From NCBI GenBank assembly GCA_003116875.1, contig BCKT01000001.1, forward strand, positions 1,173,486 to 1,237,485: a stretch of 64,000 nt of DNA, read 5' to 3'. Below, piece after piece: positions 43,663-54,665 of the stretch. The stretch's first letter is position 1; the number at the start of each line of letters is the position of its first letter. Both the position numbers and the translations under genes were made by a program. The notes beneath the pieces were generated by a model. It was not told the DNA's origin and searched no databases. It saw nothing but the letters and a program-made list of their open reading frames with translations. This DNA comes from Takashimella koratensis (Eukaryota > Basidiomycota > Tremellomycetes > Trichosporonales > Tetragoniomycetaceae).

Positions 43663-44833
43663 TCATTGTGGCGAGTCAATCTCCATTCCATCGTCGACCT
43701 GAACGTCCTCGACCCATCGTTCCTCGATGACCTGTCCTTTGCCCATGAACCCGAGAGCTGCGCCGACTCCTGTACCCGGTGCACCTGCGTTGACTCCGAC
43801 GGGAACAAAGTAGTCGCCTTTCTCTTCTCTCGCCGAGACACCAGCGACGGGGCTGCTGGGTGGTGGTGGTGGGAGATTTCGAGCGAGGGGTACGAAGAAC
43901 GCGTGGAATCCCTTTGCGCGCTCGACTTTGATCTCGAGGGAACATTGGACGGCGCGAGCCTTGGAGCAGCTCGACGAGCCCTTCTTGGGGAGCTTGGGTC
44001 GAGGTTTGCCCGAGGAGGAGGAGGAAGGGGAGAGGGAGAACGCGGGTTTCAGGAGTGGAGGTTGGGTGGCGAGGGTGTGGGCGGGTGCAGGGACGGGTGC
44101 GGAGGGCGTGAATGCAGGTGTGGAGATGACGGGAGGAGGAGTGGAAGAGGCAGAGGAAAGAGGGGATGCGAAGGCCGGTGATGAAGGAAGCGAGAGAGGT
44201 GCGTGCGCGTGATGGTGGTGCAATGGGAGACCCGACGAGTGGTGTACTGGCGGCGGGGGTGGTATTTGTAAACCCGAGCTGGAGGGTCCCGTCCCCGCGG
44301 TGGGGAAGGAGGGGGATGAGAAGGACTGGGAGAGGAGGGGGCGAGAGGTGAAGTGGGCCGGCTGCGGCGCGAAGAGCACAGGCGAGGAGCGGTCGGGGCG
44401 GGCCATGGTGTGTGAGGTGCTGGGGAAGGGAGCGGGTGAAGGGGCGGTCGTCGATGGGAAGGTCGGTAGAGAGGTGGGTTGAGAAGGGCGGTAGTGCACG
44501 GCCATTCAACTGGGTGGGGTGGGTAAAAGACAGAAGATGGAAGAGAAGGTTGGGAGGTGATAGAGATGATTGGTGATGGGTGGTTGGTTGAGGGCTGATA
44601 TGTTCGCTCGAGGTCGGTGTCGGTTGTAGAAAGGTCGAGGATGAACGTGGGGATGAGTCAGAGGAAAGCGACGAGTGTCGAGTGTGGAGGGGTAGGGGCG
44701 GGGTGATGTCGCTCGGTGTGCGATGGAGATGGGGAGGTAGGTGGGGAGGTGGGGAGGTGGAGTGGGAGGAGTGTGTGCTTGCCACACGTGTTTGATGGGG
44801 ACGAGGGAGCGTGGGTCGGGCGTGAGTCGCTGA
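43663..44833 (-). CDS. Serine/proline/histidine-rich protein of unknown function, frame uncertain
   Basis: Two frames carry coding-type codon usage. From about 44,833 to about 44,420 one frame reads with SSLSSDSSPRSSSTFLQPTP and HLSTDLPIDDRPFTRSLPQH; from about 44,406 to 43,663 another reads MARPDRSSPVLFAPQPAHFT, then a long Ser/Pro/His region, GKPRPKLPKKGSSSCSKARA, and ends EERWVEDVQVDDGMEIDSPQ. No intron joining the two frames was found, so the start could be the ATG at 44,404-44,406 with the upstream frame unused, or there is an indel. A strong acceptor (polypyrimidine tract then CAG on the minus strand, near 44,834) suggests a further 5' exon. No known domain. Composition suggests a regulator, but this is a guess. 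Confidence 0.4.
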
Positions 44834-47800
44834 TCACCGACTATCTATCTATCTCGACGGAAAAGAAAAAGAAGAAAGAATCACAAGCCTAGTCAGCTGC
44901 TCTGCGCAAAGCATGGGAGGCGCCAAGGGGAGGGGGACCACGGGAGGCAGGGGAGGGGAGGGGACTAGGTTGTTTTGTGTGCGGGCACAGCAGATTTTTC
45001 TCTTCTCTTTCTTCTGCGTCGTGGGGAGCAAGAAACACTGCAACTCACCCTTGGCTCACCAAAAGACGTCGTACTCGTCACTAGAAAGCTACCGTAGTAG
45101 TGGGGGGTTTTCTCCGTTTTTCCTTGTTTCTTCGTCCCTCGACAGTAACCCGCCCAGGCTTGTTAGAGTTTGATCCCGCAATGGCCCTCGGCGCGTAAGC
45201 TGAACTGCGAATGCGAACGACGAATGCAAACGACGAGTCGGTGGGCAAGTGGAGGGAGTGAGTGGGTTGGGTGATGGGTGTCGAGTGGTCGAGGATGATG
45301 AAGAAACCAAGTCGAGAGGTTTTGTCTGCGTGAAAAGTGAAATTCAAGGTGCACCCTCCCCTCTGTCTGGTGTTCGTTGGGATGGGCGTACTTGGTTGGC
45401 TGGCTAGCTGCGATCCTCTTTGATTCCTTGATCGTTTCGCGATCCACCTTGATCGCGCACTGCGATGCGCTGTCCCTCTAATTGAGGATGCAGGGGGGTC
45501 GAGCGTTGGGGGCGTTTTTTTTTTTTTTTTCCTTTCCTTTACTTTCCTTGTGTCTTCCTCTTGTCTCTCGTGTCTCTCGTGTCGCTTTTGGCTCGGCTTG
45601 ACCCTGGCGCGTTCGGCAGCGAGCGAGATGGGGTGGGGGAGAAAGTAGGTTCGAGAGCCCAGGTGGGTCGAGCGGGTGGTCGAATTGCTCGGCAGCGGCG
45701 GTCAGGATCCCAGTCAGATGTCAGGGCAGCCGAGGTTCAGGCGGAACACCTGCACAATTGGCGACTGACTCGAAGTGAAGAGAAAACTCCCGAAAAGCTT
45801 TTCACTTGCTCTTGTCCCGCGCGAGGCTGAGCGCAGAGCAAGGGTCCAGATGCGCCTCTTTTTTTCGTTGCACTGGCGATGAGTGGGCCAGTGCAGTGTT
45901 ATTGGATTTTGGCTGACGTAGTGTAATTGCGGGATTTGACCGAGGAACCCTGGAGGCTGAAGCAGAGGGGGAGGGCGAGGATCGACTCGTGTCCACCTGC
46001 ACGATGCAAATGGATAGGGGGACGTGGGCAGGGGGTAGGGGGTAGGGGTCGGTGGTTCCCAGCTAGGCTGCGTGCGGTGCGCAGTCGGATTGGTCCCAAC
46101 CTTGTTAGACTGTTTTCAGCGCCAACCCAAGGGTTCGGGCAGGTTGTGAGGGTGGGGGGTGGAGGGTTGGTCGTTGTCGTCGAGGCGTGGGACGAGGACA
46201 AGAAACTGGGCAGTCGGGTTACGATGACGATTGGGCGTAACCAAGATCAGGTCGAAACCAGGAGGCGCCGGGAGCGAAATCGATTTCGTTGGAGCGTGAT
46301 TATTGCTTAATGAACGCTGGTTGCGGCAGTGGGCTGGCAGGTGATGGTGGTGCGGTGCGGCAGCAGAGGTGTCCAGGATTCCACTGGAACCTACTCGATC
46401 GAGAAGGGGTTGAGTTTGGGATGGGGTGGGGGTGGTAGTGAGGTGGGGGGTGTGGAAATCCTGGAATGGTCTGGTTTGGGCCTTGATCTTGGTCTTGGTC
46501 TCGGTGTTTCCGTGGAAGCATTGCACGCCAATTGAAGGGAAAAACGGTTTGAGTGGTTGACTAGCTTCAATTGAGCGGCAACGTGAACATGTGGGACAAC
46601 CACGGGCAAATCAGAACCAAGTTGGGAAAAGTACCAAGCAGGGACAATAAAAATGGCGCAGAAGAGGGGGAAAGGGGGAAGAGCGAGAGCTTGTTGTTGT
46701 GCGAGGTGGACGTAGAGTCTTATACTACGCTATGAAGCCGCTCCCTGCGCTATGCCTTCGTCGGAGTCGGAGTTGGTCAGCGGCAAGGGTTGCGTGAGTG
46801 GGTGGAGGTCGGAGCCAGAGTCGGGGAGGGGGGTTGCGGCCGTGCGATTTTGATGCTCCGACTCGCTTGGTCTTTGGTCGAGCCCAGTTCACTCCGTTCC
46901 CACCGGAAGTTGTCTCATTTCGGGCCCGATGAACGTGCGCTGGTCGTGGGTGTGAGTGAGCGTGAGCGCAAGCGGGATTGCGGGGTGGCGGGGTGGCGGG
47001 GTTGTGCACGAGTCGCGGAGTCTCAACCACGGATCATGGCCGAGGAAAGCCTATCTGGGTTCCATCTCTCCCATCCGGCGCTTAGCTGGGCGGCGGTTAA
47101 CCCCTCGCGTGCGCCATTGGCAGGCGGCGGGCTTCGTGTAAGAGGAATTTGAACCAGTGATCACGAAATATACGAGCGGGGCCAACAGGGAGGTATATGA
47201 TCGCACGCCATTTGAAGTCTTTGAACGGGTATGCAGGCAGGTGAGCAGGAATCGGCGCTAAGCGGAGTTGAAAGTGCATAAAGGAGCGACAAGGAGTGAG
47301 GCCGACGGGGGAATACTCGCCACTCCCAGCAGAGAGAGCGGGGTGGACTGAGCGAGCGGGGGTGAGCGGGGGGTGCAAACCAGCTCCGCTGCGGCTACTA
47401 GCCCGAGACTCACTCCGCCCAACCGCCTCATCCCGTTTTGTTCGGATCTTACACCGTCACTCCGTCGCCCGTCATCAAGGCAGGACAAAGGACAGGTCGT
47501 CGACGGGAGTTTCGGATCTCAATGACAGTGAACAAGGGTAGGCAGGTGAGGGAAAGGATCACACCTCTGAGCACGTTTGTCCCTCTGTCTCAATGATGAT
47601 GACCAGATGGCCGGTTTGTTTACAAAAGAGCGCAGCGCGGATCTACAGATGGCCCGCAACTTGTCCGATAACGGCATACGTTGTTGTTGTTATCGATGTG
47701 GATCTGGACGGTGAGTTGTTTGTGTCCTCCTTTGTGGCTCAAACCACACCACAAACCGTTGCCGCACAATCAAGACGTGCGTACTCCGAAACCCATCCGA

Positions 47801-47887
47801 TGAGAATGCCTGTTTCATCTCGCGGCATGGCACATTTTTGACAATATTTTTGTACGTATGTATGTAAAGTATCCCTGAAGCCTTCAC
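44834..47887. other. Long gene-poor stretch
   Basis: About 3 kb between a minus-strand unknown and the 3' end of ornithine acetyltransferase. It contains a poly-T run at about 45,517-45,532, many G-rich blocks and low-complexity tracts. None of the short frames has steady codon usage. It is probably the long upstream region, perhaps with 5' exons and introns, of the unknown gene on its left, as is common for fungal regulators. I see no RNA gene. Confidence 0.4.
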
Positions 47888-49765
47888 TCAGCTGCGGTAC
47901 TGCATCGATCGTCAGCATCTTATCGAAACATGCGCTCATCGCCGACACTCTCTTCCCTATTCACTGCAGCCCACTCCCACTCTGGCTGGCAGTGCCACTT
48001 CTTTCACAGCCACTACCACAGACCAAGACCATGACTACTCACGCTTCCATTAATCGTCACGTATTCGTGTGAAAAGTCACAAGTCCAAACCCTAGCCTCC
48101 TCTTTACCCTGTGCGAGGTCAATCTCAACCTCGAGGTCCTCTTCAGCGAGGATGACGCTAGCCCGGTCCTCGTCGATATCGGGCTCGGGCTCGCCAGCGG
48201 TCAAGAGTCGGAGCGGGGTAGTGTCGGAGCAAGTAGAGGCTGGGACAAAAGTTACAGAGACTTTAGTGGGGTCGATCGTGCCAGCAGGGAGGTTGGTGTA
48301 GCCGCTGCATGTTGGGGTCAGCTAGGTGTTCGAGAGATGATTCAGGTCAAAAGGGGTAGGCGATGGGAGAGGTAGTCAGGATTGAGAAGGAAGACGTACA
48401 CAGCGCAAAGGATACGACCCCAGTTGGCGTCTGGAGAGGGTCAGCGAAAGGTAACAGACCCGAATCATCGCGGCAGAGAACACAGGGAAATATGATATGC
48501 ACGCCGACTCACCTTCACCGTACATGGCGGTCTTGACCAAAGAGGAAGAAGCAACAGACTTGGCGACAGCGTTGGCAACGTCGTACGATGGAGCGTTCTG
48601 AGTCGGGTTCATCAGCACAGTCCTGATGCCTACTTGAGACAATAAAAGTAGCTGGAGATTTTGTAATCACCTTGACGCGGATAGTGACAAACTTGGTTGC
48701 TCCCTCGCCGTCACGAACGACGAGCTGAGCGAGCTCTTCAGCAAAGTCCCTCAACTCCTCACGGAACTTTGCAAATTCCTGTGGATTCTTCTCCTCGGTG
48801 ATCTCCACCATCTCCTCCGCGCTCGGCCTTCCTCCATCCTCGACCTTGCCGGCTGCGCCATTGGCGAGGCATAGGATGGTGTCGTTGGTCGACATGTCGC
48901 CGTCGACGGTGATACTGTTGAAACTCCTGTCGACGGCGTAAGTGAGAGCCGACTGGAGTGCGGTGGGTGCGATAGCCGCGTCGGTAGCGATGACGCCGAG
49001 GAGGGTAGCGTGAGGTGGGCCCATGTTGGGCGCGATCATACCCGCGCCCTTATCGATACCTGCCAACCGAACGAGGCGGTCGCCAAGGGTGAAAGTGCGA
49101 GTACGGAGTTTAGGGAAAGTGTCGGTAGTCATGAACGCCTTGGCGAGGTCGAGCCACGCCTTGGGGGATTCAGAGAGCGACTGGACAACACTAGGGAGGC
49201 TAGAGGAGATGTTGGAGATTGGCAAGTGTTGCCCAATCACACCGGTCGACATGATAAGTGTTCCCGGCTCGGTGTCGGCAGAAGATGCTTTACTTTTGCT
49301 GATAGGCGGGAGAAGGGACGAGACGGTGTTTGACATTGTCCAAGCGTCCTCCATCCCTTTTTTCCCCGTGACTGCGTTCGCACAACCCGAGTTCACCACA
49401 AACCCCCTGACCCTTCCCCCCTGTCGGCCAAGGACTTCGGTGGAGACGACGACAGGGGCGGCTTTGAATACGTTACGCGTGAAACAAGCCGCGGCGGCAC
49501 AGGGCCTGTCCGCGGTGGAAGCCAAGACACCGAGATCAAGAACTCCGGCTTTTTTCTTGATTCCAGAGTGCGTAGATCCTACAGCAAAGCCGAGAGGGAA
49601 GGCCTCGGGGCCGTATGAGTGGACATGGTGGTCCTTGGAAGGGACGGGCTTGGCGCCGGGGGTAGAGGCGGCAGCGGACATGGAAGCGGCGGTGGAGTGG
49701 AGCGCGCGGGAGAGGGAAGGAACGAGGCGCACGGCGAGGGAGGGCGACGGGGTGACGCCCGGCAT
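47888..49765 (-). CDS. ARG7: Mitochondrial glutamate N-acetyltransferase (ornithine acetyltransferase)
   Basis: Five exons on the minus strand: 48671-49765, 48513-48597, 48400-48430, 48043-48304 and 47888-47899; 494 residues. The last exon holds only the codons for YRS and the stop. A basic/serine leader of about 35 residues ([15 protein letters not shown]) is a mitochondrial targeting sequence. The ArgJ fold is complete: [48 protein letters not shown], and the self-cleavage region [20 protein letters not shown], where the Thr becomes the N-terminal nucleophile of the beta chain. Then come [53 protein letters not shown] and [15 protein letters not shown]. The enzyme recycles acetyl groups between acetyl-ornithine and glutamate in arginine synthesis. 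It is divergent from MPE1. Confidence 0.95.
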
Positions 49766-50223
49766 GACTGAGGGNCTGGGTGAGGAGGTGAGGAGGTGAG
49801 GAGGAGCGAGGAGGGTAAGGTGCGGCTTGGGCCTGGTTGCTCTCTGTGATCTTCCAGTTTTGTGCTCGATGCTCTGATTTTGTCGACTCGTCTTATCGTG
49901 GGCCGTGTCACGTGAAGGGTGCTACAGTGCACACTCCACTTACTGCACAGCACACCCATCTTAACAAGGACCCGCCCTATATCTGCGTTGTCCGTTACAG
50001 TCAGTCTTCATCTCATCGCTCCTCCTCCCTCTCACCCATCCCAGCTGATTCATCCTTCATCTACCCATACAGCCTGTTCAGATCGCTCCTCAGATAACCC
50101 AAGGCGCAGAGCTCGAGTCCTTAGGCCGAAATCCGTCATTTCTAAGCGCACGCAAGCAGTCCACATTCCTCTCATCGCACCTTTGACGCCCTTCGGCTTG
50201 ACCCCTCGCCACCCTCTCCCACC
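49766..50223. promoter_or_regulatory. Shared divergent promoter of ornithine acetyltransferase and MPE1, with CBF1-type site
   Basis: Lies between two outward-facing genes. It holds GTCACGTG at 49,907-49,914, a full match to the CBF1/bHLH consensus RTCACRTG, and a GA-rich tract (GAGGAGGTGAGGAGGTGAGGAGG, about 49,783-49,805) next to an undetermined base at 49,775. The MPE1 leader is pyrimidine-rich. Regulation of arginine synthesis by a bHLH factor is inference from the site only. Confidence 0.45.
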
Positions 50224-52607
50224 ATGTCTATGGTCTTCTACCGCTGGGGCGCGGGGCGCGACGAGTCCCGCGTCACCTTTGACGGCACACACATTTCCGT
50301 CTTCGACCTCAAGCGCGAGATCATCCTGAACAACAAGATGGGTAACGGGAAAGACTTTGACCTTGCCATCTTCGACAACGTGACTGGCGATGAACTCAAA
50401 GACGACAACTTCCAGATCCCTCGATCGACCTCGGTCGTCGCGCGGCGTCTACCTGCTTCGGCAAAGGGGAGGGGCAACGCGCAGAATTATATTGTGGGAA
50501 CGGCAGCGGGGGACGCGGTGACAGGTGATCATCGGATAGAAGCACATGCACGGGACGCGATGAAGGATAAGATGGCAGCAAGGGGGATGAGAGGTGCTGC
50601 GGGCACGTTTGGGAGTTTGAGTAAACGCTTTGATGGAAAGGAGGATAAGAAGGTAAGTCTTGCACATGGTTATAGGATTGGGGGGTGAAGAGGAGTTGCT
50701 GACAAAGGTTCGGTAGGCCGCGCCTAGTGTAGCTATTACGACGGGAGACGCAGAGGAAGACGCAAAAATTCAGGCGATGCTGCAGCAGAACGCGGATACC
50801 TGGGAGCAGATGCAAGAGGATATGTCATCGTGAGTATCGGCTTTCGAGACCATTTTGCTTGGACTATGTGCTGACACTACTTCTTTAGACAACCGCGGTT
50901 CAACGCAGGCGCGGGCCGAAAACCAATGGGCAAACCCCCTGGCGGAGGCAGCGGCGGCGGCGGCGGTGCACCTTCGAAATCGTCCAACTTTGACTACAGT
51001 ATGCCTACGGACAAAGAACCACCCGTAGGCTACATCTGTTACCGATGTGGTCAGAAGGGCCACTGGATCCAAAACTGTCCGACCAACGACGACCCCGAGG
51101 CGCAAGACCGGAAACGATTCGTCCGAGTTACAGGTATCCCGCGAAGTTTCCTTCAAACTGTCGACTCGCCTGTTGGTGCCGAGGGATCTTCAGGTGGCGC
51201 CATGTTGACTGCCGACGGAGGATTCGTGCGTGCCGTCCCTGACGCCCGAGCATGGAAGAAACAGGCCGCTGCGAAACCTCGAGCACTCACAGGCGCCGAC
51301 GTTCGTGATCAAGAACCCATCGATGCGACTCTCACTTGCTCGATATGTAAAAAGCTCGTATGGGACTCTGTGAGGGTCCCTTGCTGTGATACCGCGTTCT
51401 GTGAAGAGTGCATCCAGTCGTACCTCCTCGAACATGACTTTGAGTGTCCCTCATGCGAATCAAAAGTCCCAAGTCTGGATAAGGTCGTACCCGACCAAGA
51501 ACTGAGAGAGAGGGTCAAGGCGTATGTCGATGGAGAGATTCAGCGGAGTAAAGATGATGAGACGGAAGCAGAGGAAGGGGAGAAGTCTGAGCGGGTGAGT
51601 CTTGGTCCTCAGAATTCTTCTTTGAGGGGAGGGTTAGATGCTGACGCGACACAGCCGGAGAACGCAAATGGCGAAGGAGCCAACGGGAACGCACAAGATT
51701 TGCCCGACATTGCGACGTTACAAACATATTTACAAACGGTAAGTGTCCCCCTTCCCTGTTGAATGTATTCTGGTGCAGGAACGAGTGTGTGCACATGCTG
51801 ACCTGTGCTCAGATGATCCAAACTCTCAAGAACCCGCTCATGCCGCCCAATCTCAAAGCCCAACTCCAAGCCCACATCACGATGACCAACGCCAACTTGA
51901 TGCAGATGCAGATGCTCGCTGCTCAAGGCGTGTTCATGGCGAACAACATGGGTCAACCACAACAACAGCCACATCAACAACAACCGCTCAACAACCAGCA
52001 GCAGCAAATACAACAACAATCGCAACAACAGCAGCAGCAATCCGGCAATATGAATGGCAATAGTAACGGCTTCCCCGGCGGTGGACCACCCGGCATGAAC
52101 ATGGCATCGATGAACGGAATGAATGGGATGCCAGGGTTCGACGGGATGGACCCTCACGCGATGAACTTTGGCGGGATGAACGGGATGGATATGAACATGG
52201 CTATGGGTATGGGTATGAACCCTATGAACATGGGCATGGGAATGGGTATGGGCGATATGGGGATGGGGATGGGGAATATGGTCGGGATGGGAGGGATGGG
52301 GAACATGAACGGTATGGGCAACATGGGGAATATGGGGAACATGAATGGATATATGGGAGGTGGGGAGATGGGGTTCAACCCTATGCAAGGGATGAACGGC
52401 GGTCCGGGTCCGGGACCCGGACCCGGTCCCAACCGACAAATGCGCGGTGGGTTCCAGAACCGCGGTCGAGGTCGAGGAGGCGGCGGGAATGGGTTCGGGC
52501 GCGGAGGTAGTGGTGGAGGCGGGATGAATGGGATGGGAGGGAGACAGTTCAAGCGTCCGGCAGATGACGAAGTCGGTGGCGCAGACAAGCTGCAGCGCGT
52601 CATGTAG
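50224..52607 (+). CDS. MPE1: mRNA cleavage and polyadenylation factor MPE1
   Basis: Five exons: 50224-50652, 50717-50829, 50889-51594, 51655-51738 and 51813-52607; 708 residues. The N-terminal DWNN ubiquitin-like domain (about 1-77) starts MSMVFYRWGAGRDESRVTFD. A CCHC zinc knuckle, ICYRCGQKGHWIQNCP, lies near residue 230. A RING/U-box-like finger lies near residues 331-370: LTCSICKKLVWDSVRVPCCD then FCEECIQSYLLEHDFECPSC. This order is the MPE1/RBBP6 signature. MPE1 is a subunit of the cleavage and polyadenylation factor that processes pre-mRNA 3' ends. The last 230 residues differ from yeast: a Q/N-rich run (QQQPHQQQPLNNQQQQI), then many M-G-N/M-G-M repeats and an RGRGGGGNGFGRGG tail. All zinc ligands are present. 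Confidence 0.93.
52030..52430 (+). repeat. Met/Gly/Asn-rich degenerate coding repeat in the MPE1 tail
   Basis: In frame with MPE1, successive units such as NGMNGMPGFDGM, GMGMGMGDMGMGMGNMVGMG and GNMGNMGNMNGYMGG. DNA units of GGNATGGG-type recur over about 350 bases, so the tail probably grew by slippage. Confidence 0.7.
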
Positions 52608-53010
52608 AGTAGCTGGTATGGTTAGTTGACTTCTGGCGTGTCCTGGGATCCATGTGTCATATGGTGTACGATTGTAGAAGTCGTAGTGTGTCTCTGTCAT
52701 TTCGTAGTGAGGTTCGAGTCTCATACAAACAAACATACATAACAAGCATTTAGCATGGCATGATTATATGCACAGATGAAACGACATTTGCTGAGCGAGA
52801 CAAGGGCAGCAATGTGACTGCGCATCCTGTTTTGAGCCTTTCTCGTTAAATGTTCATTCATTGCTCTTGTACCGAATCAATAAATACAGAATATGAATTG
52901 TGAACCTGGTGAATGTCAACCACTGTGCTAAGAATCCGTCTTGGGCTGATATTTGGGTGTAATGACTGCTGAGATACGCACGTCGTTCCGCAACCTCTTT
53001 GTCATGAAAC
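52608..53010. other. Intergenic after MPE1
   Basis: A/T-rich 3' region, with the 3' end of the next minus-strand unit. No gene seen. A GTTCGAGTC sequence near 52,710 resembles a tRNA B box, but no paired arms or A box are visible. Confidence 0.4.
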
Positions 53011-53671
53011 CTAGCGGCGACGTTTCTGCAATCGATTCATCCATTCTTTCGCGACGTCGTATATTGTGAGGCTTGAGATGGATCTCCATGTACTCGGAAT
53101 AACCGACGTCAGGTGGTTTTTAGGATAATACCCTGCCAAGCAAGTTGTGCAGTTTGTCTTCCATGTCGAGTGCGGCTCGTAGCCACATTTGAAAGTCTTT
53201 CCGAGGGATCCGAGGGATTCGAGCGACAACGTCTTTGACTTCTTTGATGTCGGTAATGAGGTCCCGAACTTGGGTTGTGAACGACATGACTTCGTCCACT
53301 TCCGGATCAAAGAAGACGACGCCATTGTTAAAGGCTCTAAGACTCTCTTCACAGCTAGGAGTGCTGGCTTCGTCAAACTTTTTCATGAGATCGAGCGAGT
53401 CCTAAACGACTCGATCCGCCGCATCGATTTCTGGGCGTGAACACATCAAGCGTTTGACAGGCATTGAGGGATCAATCGCGGCGATCAGTACCTCGAATGT
53501 CGAAAAAGTCAAGCACCGCGTTGTACCAATCGATAGGCGACAGGCGACAGGCCACGATAAACGATGGACGGTGAAGAGGATGATATAAAAATTTGCGATG
53601 TCGGCGCTGTGCGTTGGGAACTGGTGGTACAAGCGGCATTTGATGAGTCTGAAACAACAGACTGATACCAC
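53011..53671 (-). CDS. Unknown gene, tandem relative of the next one, structure uncertain
   Basis: The clearest exon ends at 53,120 (53,120-53,386, with DSLDLMKKFDEAS just upstream). It encodes EVDEVMSFTTQVRDLITDIK, ARIPRIPRKDFQMWLRAALD and MEDKLHNLLGRVLS, then a TAA. The same frame is open again after the stop (DVGYSEYMEIHLKPHN and RRRERMDESIAETSP) down to about 52,930. Upstream, a segment ending DPSMPVKRLMCSRPE may be a preceding exon. The block R-x-x-x-(x)-F-x-x-x-L-x-x-x-L-D-x-E-D-x-L aligns with the gene at 54,081-54,665, so the two are tandem paralogues. With the internal stop this copy may be decayed, or a short intron removes it. I recognise no family. Confidence 0.4.
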
Positions 53672-54080
53672 TCTGTTCCCTCAACGACGCTCAATGACAC
53701 TCTGTGCCTCTCAGTGATCCAAAGTGATCCATCAGAAGACTGATGTCGCCGCATTCAAACCCCGCAAACGATTATCTCAAGTCAGTGAACTTTCGTCACA
53801 AGCTTCCAAGTTTATTCATTCTACCAACACCCTTGGGCGTGTATCGGCGTTGACCTGGTCTCGCTGCTACCCTATGCTACCATCCACACCCTTTTAATCT
53901 CCTTCAGCGACAACGATGTGATTCCGTTGTCCTTTTTGGGACAGGGCGCTGGAAGTGAACGCGAATGAGACTTTGCAAGCGATCGCGCTTGACCGAGATG
54001 CCAATGGACTGAAGGACCTGTTGCACGTTCCCCACAGTCATTTCCCATTCACCCACGCTGTACGCTTTACGGATGTGCTG

Positions 54081-54665
54081 TTAGGTCAAGAAAGGATGAG
54101 CGAATTGTCCAACAGATTGACAACTGAACGGAAGGTTCCCTAAATAAATACCCACCATGAGGAGTGTTGTATCAGGCAAATCGGTGTACCGTGTCCGGAT
54201 CATCCCTCGTTCTCGCCTCCATTCCAAGATTCTGCCCTTCCCGACCCCGAAGCGCTTCGCAATGACCTCATCCTCTACCCCGGCGGTGACCATATCCCTA
54301 ATCCTCTCTTGATTTTCAACAGCATACCAATTCCTCCTATATTCCTCTTCGTTCCTTGCTCGGAATCCATCGCCTCTACTTTCCCGGTCTTTGAAGTGAA
54401 GAGCGAACAACCGATCTTCAATATCCAGGGAGGGTTGCATTAGGAAACGGTATTCGGAGCGAGGGAGGGTGAGGTGGAGCTTCCGTAGGCCGTCGATGAT
54501 CAGTTGGATCTCGACGATGTAGTCTGCGAGCTCAAACCGAGTTGAAGAGGAGAGCGAGAGAGACGATTTCAAAAGATGGCGATGATCGGTAAGGAAGCGA
54601 GTTATGAGGTTGAGTCGTGGACATATGTTGCGCTTGGTCTCGCGGACAGTATGCGGCGGAAGCAT
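54081..54665 (-). CDS. Unknown protein, possible first exon of a tandem paralogue pair
   Basis: ATG at 54,663-54,665, open to 54,081 (194 residues). Sequence marks: helical stretch FELADYIVEIQLIIDGLRKL, LPRSEYRFLMQPSLDIEDRL, EEEYRRNWYAVENQERIRDM and DEVIAKRFGVGKGRILEWRR, the last of which reads like a helix-turn-helix of the kind that recognises DNA. The end (YLGNLPFSCQSVGQF) may be intron read-through, as a GTGGGTATT donor follows TTLLM. It matches the gene at 53,011-53,671 in its LDIED block. Upstream, 54,666-55,223 carries no gene on this strand. Function unknown. Confidence 0.5.
   Translation of the reverse strand: MLPPHTVRETKRNICPRLNLITRFLTDHRHLLKSSLSLSSSTRFELADYIVEIQLIIDGLRKLHLTLPRSEYRFLMQPSLDIEDRLFALHFKDRESRGDGFRARNEEEYRRNWYAVENQERIRDMVTAGVEDEVIAKRFGVGKGRILEWRRERGMIRTRYTDLPDTTLLMVGIYLGNLPFSCQSVGQFAHPFLT

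Noticed and set aside
52700..52740. tRNA-like B box (GTTCGAGTC)
   Set aside because: No A box, acceptor stem or anticodon arm can be paired around it.
51609..52745. 378-codon minus-strand frame opposite MPE1
   Set aside because: It is the antisense of the repetitive Met/Gly/Asn tail and gives His/Pro-rich text; it is open only because of the repeat.
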